From: Bacillota bacterium
Lineage (GTDB): Bacteria; Bacillota_I; Bacilli_A; RFN20; CAG-826
Direction of reading: 5' to 3'
Length of the DNA: 10,309 bases
NCBI GenBank assembly: GCA_023396795.1
Contig: JAEWUY010000040.1
Coordinates: forward strand, 1-10,309
The position numbers were made by a program, and so were the translations under genes. Positions 5,588-10,309 of the stretch are shown here, one piece after another (the stretch's first letter is position 1; each line of letters starts with the position of its first letter). The notes under the pieces are model-generated. The model had not been told where the DNA came from, did no database searches, and worked only from the letters and a program-made list of their open reading frames with translations.

Positions 5588-6277
5588 ATGGAAATTGCCT
5601 TTTACGTTGTTATATCGTCCTTCGCTTTGGTTTCTATCATCCATCTATTTTTATGTTGGTTCGAGAAGGAAGGACCGCGAAAAGCAACCAAACCATTTAC
5701 GACTTTATTATTAACGAGCGCCTTTATTATTCTTGTTCTAACTTATGCAGAAATGCCCATCGCTAAACATGCAATTTGGATTGCCGGATTGCTATGTGTA
5801 ATTGGCGATTTATTTGCGATTCGCATTAAATCGCGTCCTTTATTTGTGATCGGTTCGCTTTTTTATACGGCCGGTCATATTCTTAATGCCTATGTCATGC
5901 TTAGCATGCTTTCGTATGCCTTGCCTTGGTGGATCTATGTTGCAATCATCGGGGCTTCACTACTAATTTCTGGAGCCTTATTCCCATGGACAAGACGGCT
6001 TTTTGGTCGAATCGCTTACATCGTTAATCTTTATTTATCGTTGCACCTAATTAATATTGCTTTTGCCATCTTATTAATTATTGACGGTAAACCGATTATT
6101 TCTTTACTAATTCTGATTGGTTACGCTGTTTATTTCGTCTCCGATTTCTTGCTTGTCTATGCAGCATACGGAAAAGACATGCGGCGCCGCGACTTTTATA
6201 TCATGCTTTTATTTTACGCTGGCCAGATTATGATTATGCTTGGCTTAGCCAATACTTTACTATTTATTTCTCAATAA
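5588..6277 (+). CDS. YhhN/TMEM86-like membrane protein, lysoplasmalogenase family
   Basis: A 229-residue, highly hydrophobic protein with about eight membrane helices and no soluble domain. The family pattern is visible in order: TKP (34-36) at the start of helix 2, GD (73-74), GSLFYTAGH (89-97), SD (185-186) and YAGQ (210-213). Mammalian TMEM86 members hydrolyse the vinyl-ether bond of lysoplasmalogens; the bacterial YhhN role is less certain, though anaerobic Firmicutes do make plasmalogens. The start at 5588 keeps the first helix; no ribosome binding site precedes it and the promoter suggests a nearly leaderless message. The gene stands alone on the plus strand, divergent from tRNA-fMet, and its last 14 bases overlap the 3' end of the convergent alpha-galactosidase. 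Confidence 0.8.
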   Translation: MEIAFYVVISSFALVSIIHLFLCWFEKEGPRKATKPFTTLLLTSAFIILVLTYAEMPIAKHAIWIAGLLCVIGDLFAIRIKSRPLFVIGSLFYTAGHILNAYVMLSMLSYALPWWIYVAIIGASLLISGALFPWTRRLFGRIAYIVNLYLSLHLINIAFAILLIIDGKPIISLLILIGYAVYFVSDFLLVYAAYGKDMRRRDFYIMLLFYAGQIMIMLGLANTLLFISQ

Positions 6278-8597
6278 CTTGAAAATGATATAAACGCGAA
6301 CCAAAGTCGCCTAAAACGCGCACTCTTTCGTCATAGCCGACTCCGGCCCATTCGGGATTAAGTTTAATGGCTCCATGATTTATCATGGCTCCACTAACGA
6401 CGTAACTTTCCTTTTCCCCGGGCATAACTTTATGGTGAGCAACTTGATTGATCAAAAAGCCATTTTCATTCACACGAATGGGAAGAACCATGTTAATAAG
6501 CCCTCCGAACTTTTTAATATTGTGATCTTGCGGCCGGACATTCATTGCATAGTTTTGCTCATCGATAAAATCAATTCCTTGTAAGATGGTTGTTTTCGGA
6601 TTAGGTTTTTGTAAGCCATTAAAGTAGCCGATGATTCCTTCTTTTTTATCTTCGCTAAGTACCATCCACACCGCAAAGTCTTTTTCTTCAAGAAGTTGCA
6701 TTTGGTAAAAAGTGCCGTATTGAAGTAAACGACGATGTTTTTTATAAAAAGCAATTTGGGCCTTAACGGCTTTTGTTTCGACTTCATCAAGATGACTTAG
6801 ATCAAGTTCATAACCCAATACTCCAAAGGCCGCAACATTAAAGCGTGTATCAATTGGTGTATTTCTCAATAATTGATGAGAAGGTGAAGCACTAACATGC
6901 GCACCAATGCTAGATAAGGGATAAGCCAAACTATAACCACTTTGAATGTGGAGACGCTGATACGCATCGGTATCATCGCTCGCCCATGTTTGCGGCATAT
7001 AAGACAAGATGCCAAGGTCAAAACGATTCCCGCCACTTGAACAACCTTCAAACAAAATGTGCGGATATTTTCCTGTAAGGCGTTTTAAAATGCTATATAA
7101 ACCAAGAACTTGACGATGTAATAATTCTCCAGGTTTAGTCTTTGATGAAGCAAAATCGGAAATATGGCGATTATAATCCCATTTAACATATTCGATATTT
7201 GCTGAACCCAACACGGAATCAAGAGAGTTAAAAATGTAATCACATACTTCAGAACGCGATAAATCAAGGACTAACTGATGGCGACCTTTGGAAACACCTC
7301 GCTGATAATTTCCAATAATCCAGTCGGGGTGATTGCGAAATAAATCGGAATCTTCACTAACCATTTCTGGTTCAAACCAAAGACCAAATTTTAAACCTAA
7401 ATCATTGATTTTTTTAGCGAGATTATTGATGCCTCGCGGTAGTTTTTTCTTGTTTAGTTCATAATCACCCAAGGCTTTCGTGTCATCATCGCGATTTTTA
7501 AACCACCCATCATCAAGGACGAAGAGCTCGATGCCAATTTTCTTGGCTTGATGTGCTAATGACAACAATTTCATCTCGTTGAACTTCATGTATGTGGCTT
7601 CCCAGTTATTAAGAAGTATGGGGCGTTCGTAATTGATGAATTGTCTTGGAATGACGTGATTATTCACAAAACGATGCATATTTTGCGAAGCTGAGTTGAT
7701 ACCACGATTAGCAAAAGTCATCACGGCGTAGGGTGTAACGAATGTTTCCCCAGGCTTGACTAAATAGTCAAAACAATAAGGATTAATTCCGATTTGGATT
7801 CGTAGTTTATCGTAATTTGTTAACTCTACTAACTCAAGATGGTTGCCGCTATACATTAAATTAAAAGCATAAACACCACCGCTATTTAAGCTGGCTTGAT
7901 CTTCTAAAAGCATGAAGAAGGGGTTATGGCGATTGGAACTACTTCCGGTTTTCGAATCATTGAGATATATTCCGGGCGAGATTTTACGAATTGTTTTTTG
8001 TCCTTCACTAATCCAACCGCCATAGAGATTGAGTAAAGAAAAATCGCGATTAATCATATCGAGTTGTAATGACATAATTTTTTCAAGATTTACACTTGAT
8101 TCGGAGTTATTAATAAAAACAACATTACGAACGATAATATCGCTATCGACAAAAACTAAATAATGAAGTTCGAGAGCGACTTTGGCGTAGTCATCATGTA
8201 AAACAATAATTAATTCTTCATCACCACCATGCGGAGATGGTAGTTGTTCAAGAGGAGTAATTTCTTGGCGAATCTCATGTGAGTGGTAGGTAAAATCAAA
8301 AACATACCCGTCAGCACTGCGTATTTTAATCGCTGGCTCGCGATAATCACCCTTGCCAATGCTGCTGACTTCAAGAGAAATTAAATCAAGCGAACAAGCT
8401 TGATTTTTACTTTCGTCATAAATGACGGAGCTACCGTAGGCATAGGGCCATTTCTCAATAAGTGCTAATTCATCGTCAAAAGGTGGTAGGTGGGCTCCAT
8501 AATATTCGCAAACTAAATGTTTAACTTCGTTGACGCGTAAAACGTAACTAGTTGCTTTTGTTTCAAGATGAAACAGCAAATCTTTGCAGGTTATCAT
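6264..8597 (-). CDS. GH36 alpha-galactosidase
   Basis: A 777-residue cytoplasmic alpha-galactosidase that releases terminal alpha-1,6-galactose from melibiose, raffinose or stachyose type sugars. The size fits the long, usually tetrameric bacterial GH36 group. An N-terminal beta-sandwich (about 30-320) precedes a TIM barrel (about 325-670) and a C-terminal beta domain. Active-site landmarks are W332 (NNWEA), DDGW (362-365), the nucleophile D474 in KWDYNRH, CSSGGNRFD (519-527) and the acid/base aspartate in SDDTDA, most likely D541. No signal peptide is seen, so substrates must be imported by a transporter outside the window. GAGG lies 7 bases before the ATG. It is divergent from a GH2 enzyme, with a shared control region, and has no terminator before the overlapping convergent gene at its 3' end. 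Confidence 0.96.
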   Translation of the reverse strand: MITCKDLLFHLETKATSYVLRVNEVKHLVCEYYGAHLPPFDDELALIEKWPYAYGSSVIYDESKNQACSLDLISLEVSSIGKGDYREPAIKIRSADGYVFDFTYHSHEIRQEITPLEQLPSPHGGDEELIIVLHDDYAKVALELHYLVFVDSDIIVRNVVFINNSESSVNLEKIMSLQLDMINRDFSLLNLYGGWISEGQKTIRKISPGIYLNDSKTGSSSNRHNPFFMLLEDQASLNSGGVYAFNLMYSGNHLELVELTNYDKLRIQIGINPYCFDYLVKPGETFVTPYAVMTFANRGINSASQNMHRFVNNHVIPRQFINYERPILLNNWEATYMKFNEMKLLSLAHQAKKIGIELFVLDDGWFKNRDDDTKALGDYELNKKKLPRGINNLAKKINDLGLKFGLWFEPEMVSEDSDLFRNHPDWIIGNYQRGVSKGRHQLVLDLSRSEVCDYIFNSLDSVLGSANIEYVKWDYNRHISDFASSKTKPGELLHRQVLGLYSILKRLTGKYPHILFEGCSSGGNRFDLGILSYMPQTWASDDTDAYQRLHIQSGYSLAYPLSSIGAHVSASPSHQLLRNTPIDTRFNVAAFGVLGYELDLSHLDEVETKAVKAQIAFYKKHRRLLQYGTFYQMQLLEEKDFAVWMVLSEDKKEGIIGYFNGLQKPNPKTTILQGIDFIDEQNYAMNVRPQDHNIKKFGGLINMVLPIRVNENGFLINQVAHHKVMPGEKESYVVSGAMINHGAIKLNPEWAGVGYDERVRVLGDFGSRLYHFQVIEK

Positions 8598-8610
8598 AAA
8601 TTATCCTCGC

Positions 8611-8625
8611 ATTATATTATATAAT
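8611..8625. promoter_or_regulatory. overlapping divergent -10 elements
   Basis: This AT-only tract contains TATAAT on the plus strand (8620-8625) and two overlapping TATAAT copies on the minus strand (8611-8616 and 8616-8621). They would drive the GH2 gene to the right and the alpha-galactosidase to the left. For the leftward gene the copy at 8616-8621 fits better, since it leaves the ribosome binding site (8605-8608) inside the message. Good -35 hexamers are absent on both sides, which suggests activator help or weak promoters. Confidence 0.55.
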
Positions 8626-8631
8626 AAGTGA

Positions 8632-8641
8632 GCAACGTTGC
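8632..8641. promoter_or_regulatory. LacI-type operator candidate between the galactosidase genes
   Basis: GCAACGTTGC is a perfect 10-bp palindrome with the central CG typical of LacI/GalR-family operators. It lies at the expected transcription start of the GH2 gene and just upstream of the leftward -10 elements, so one bound repressor could silence both genes. It does not fit the CcpA cre consensus, because the outer positions are wrong. No regulator gene is in the window. Confidence 0.5.
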
Positions 8642-8661
8642 ACCTAAGAAAGGACAATCTC

Positions 8662-10309
8662 ATGAAGCAGCCTTTAAACTTCGCCTGGCGTTACATGCCA
8701 TGTTATAAACAAAGTTATTTAAGTGCTTTCCCAAATGAAGCCGCCAAAATAGATCTTCCTCATAGCAATTTAGAACTTCCTCGCGCTTACTTTGATGAGG
8801 ATTCATATCAGTTTATTTCATCATACGAAAAAACCTTTGATTTAAGCGAAAAAATCAAAAACAAAACGATTTTGTTAACTTTCCATGGCGTCATGCTTAA
8901 AGCCAAAGTTTATCTTAACGCTGCTTTTTTGGGCGAATATGTCTCCGGTTATCTTCCTTTTACCATTGATATCTCGGGAATCGCCAAGCAAGAAGGTAAT
9001 CGTTTAGTCGTGATTGTTGATTCGCATGAAGATAACAGCATTCCTCCTTTTGGCGGTGTCATTGATTATTTGACCTTTGGCGGGATTTATCGCGAAGTCG
9101 ATATCGATATCAAACCGAATATTTATGTGAGTCGTGTTTTAGTTAACGCTGACGAAAAAGGCAATTTGAAAATTAACCCCATTCTCGGCGGTAATCGCTC
9201 TCTTAGTTACGAAATATCCCATAAATTACTCTTTAAAAATCAACTAATCAAAGAATTTGCCACCAATGAGTTACAAATTAATAGCCCCCACTTATGGAAT
9301 CTTGAGACGCCTCACTTATATACACTGATAACAACTTTAAAAACATCCAGTGGCGTTGATCTAATCGAAACTAAATTCGGCTTTCGCTCCCTGCGCTTTG
9401 AAAAAAACGGCTTTTATTTAAATAATCAACATATCAAACTTATAGGTTTAAATCGCCATCAGTCCTATCCTTATGTTGGCTATGCCATGCCTAAAGGTGG
9501 GCAAGAAAATGACGCCGATATTTTAAAACAGACATTGGGTGTAAATATCGTTCGCACTTCCCACTACCCACAGTCTGAACATTTTTTAAATCGTTGTGAC
9601 GAAATTGGTTTGTTAGTTATTAGCGAAATTCCCGGTTGGCAATATATCGGCAAAGACGAGACTTGGCGTCGCCATTTTCTTGATTTCGTCGAACGAATGA
9701 TTGTTAAAGAATATAATCACCCTAGTTTGATTGCTAACGGCGTTAGAATCAACGAAAGTCCCGATGACCACGAATTATACGCAGCGGCTAATAAACTGGC
9801 GCGTGAGCTTGATCCAAATCGTCCAACTCTCGGTGTTCGTAACTTTAAAAATAGCGAATTGCTAGAAGACATTTATACTTATAACGATTTCTCATCCGAA
9901 GATTTAAGCCACGGCCTTGATAATCCCAAAACAATCGAAGCCGGTAAAGCGCCAGTTCTGATTACCGAGTATTTAGGACACATGTATCCCACCAAAGCCA
10001 ATGATGACATCGAGCGAAGAATTACTCACGCTCTACGTCATTCCAAAGTAATTGATGATAACTATTCTTACAATAATCTTGTTGGAGCAATTGGTTGGTG
10101 CTTTGCTGATTATTACACACACCGTGATTTCGGGTCAGGGGATCATGTTTGTCATCACGGCGTATTGGACATGTTCCGTAATCCCAAGTATGCCGCTTAT
10201 GTTTATGCTTCGCAAAGCGATGAGCGGTTTGTCTTTGAAATATTATCTAATCTTGCTCCCGGTGATTTTAACGAAGCCATCGTCGGTATTACTCATGTTG
10301 CGACGAATG
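8662..10309 (+). CDS. GH2 beta-galactosidase-like glycosidase, 3' end outside window
   Basis: The first 549 codons of a family 2 retaining glycosidase are present and open to the window edge. The N-terminal jelly-roll domain (about 1-160) contains the GH2 marks LTFHGVMLKAKVYLN, GYLPFTIDI and LTFGGIYREV. An immunoglobulin-like domain (about 160-270) ends at KFGFRSLRFE, and the TIM barrel starts near FYLNNQHIKLIGLNRHQ. The acid/base is E365 in RINES and the nucleophile E436 in LITEYLGH, 71 residues apart as expected. Most likely a beta-galactosidase; beta-glucuronidase is less likely and cannot be excluded. The usual tryptophan four residues before the RINES arginine region (W in WGVRINE) is asparagine (ANGVRINE). 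AAAGGA lies 7 bases before the ATG, and no signal peptide is seen. It is divergent from the alpha-galactosidase. Confidence 0.9.
   Translation, partial: MKQPLNFAWRYMPCYKQSYLSAFPNEAAKIDLPHSNLELPRAYFDEDSYQFISSYEKTFDLSEKIKNKTILLTFHGVMLKAKVYLNAAFLGEYVSGYLPFTIDISGIAKQEGNRLVVIVDSHEDNSIPPFGGVIDYLTFGGIYREVDIDIKPNIYVSRVLVNADEKGNLKINPILGGNRSLSYEISHKLLFKNQLIKEFATNELQINSPHLWNLETPHLYTLITTLKTSSGVDLIETKFGFRSLRFEKNGFYLNNQHIKLIGLNRHQSYPYVGYAMPKGGQENDADILKQTLGVNIVRTSHYPQSEHFLNRCDEIGLLVISEIPGWQYIGKDETWRRHFLDFVERMIVKEYNHPSLIANGVRINESPDDHELYAAANKLARELDPNRPTLGVRNFKNSELLEDIYTYNDFSSEDLSHGLDNPKTIEAGKAPVLITEYLGHMYPTKANDDIERRITHALRHSKVIDDNYSYNNLVGAIGWCFADYYTHRDFGSGDHVCHHGVLDMFRNPKYAAYVYASQSDERFVFEILSNLAPGDFNEAIVGITHVATN

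Noticed and set aside
6373..6388. Inverted repeat CCATGAT TT ATCATGG.
   Set aside because: It lies within the alpha-galactosidase coding sequence, is short, and has no T tract or promoter next to it; chance is the simplest explanation.
8629..8642. CcpA cre site in the galactosidase intergenic region.
   Set aside because: With the central CG aligned, the outer TG and CA positions required by the cre consensus are absent.

Overview
The window looks like chromosomal DNA of a low-GC, anaerobic, gut-type relative of the Bacilli, in the broad neighbourhood of Acholeplasma, Erysipelotrichia and the RF39-like lineages. This placement is inferred from AT-rich coding sequence, Gram-positive style ribosome binding sites (GGAGG), sigma-A-like promoters, a rubrerythrin, and glycolipid-type genes. 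Tryptophan is encoded by TGG and no complete gene needs TGA as a sense codon, so the mycoplasma code 4 is not in use. All eight complete protein genes end in TAA.

Left part (1-2330): a plus-strand processive family 2 glycosyltransferase with C-terminal membrane helices runs up to a minus-strand tRNA-Asp/tRNA-Phe pair with its own promoter and terminator. A minus-strand rubrerythrin follows as a single-gene unit with a near-consensus promoter and a clear terminator.

Middle part (2334-5590): a minus-strand pair encodes a GT4 glycosyltransferase and a PlsC-like acyltransferase that overlap by 26 bases, probably a membrane glycolipid or lipid-anchor pathway. Upstream on the same strand, a Phd/YefM-type antitoxin-like protein is translationally coupled to an unrecognised protein with two membrane helices. 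This pair resembles a toxin-antitoxin operon but has no recognisable toxin, and it is the most novel-looking item in the window. An initiator tRNA gene with promoter and tandem terminators lies just upstream.

Right part (5588-10309): a plus-strand YhhN/TMEM86-like integral membrane protein (lysoplasmalogenase family), apparently read from an almost leaderless message, converges on and overlaps the end of a GH36 alpha-galactosidase. The alpha-galactosidase is divergent from a GH2 beta-galactosidase-like gene that runs off the window end. The 64-base gap between them holds back-to-back -10 elements and a 10-bp perfect palindrome with a central CG, the style of a LacI-family operator. Together the two enzymes, both without signal peptides, would remove alpha- and beta-linked galactose from imported oligosaccharides in the cytoplasm.

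No mobile element, integrase, CRISPR array or large repeat is visible. No stretch longer than 300 bases lacks a gene.
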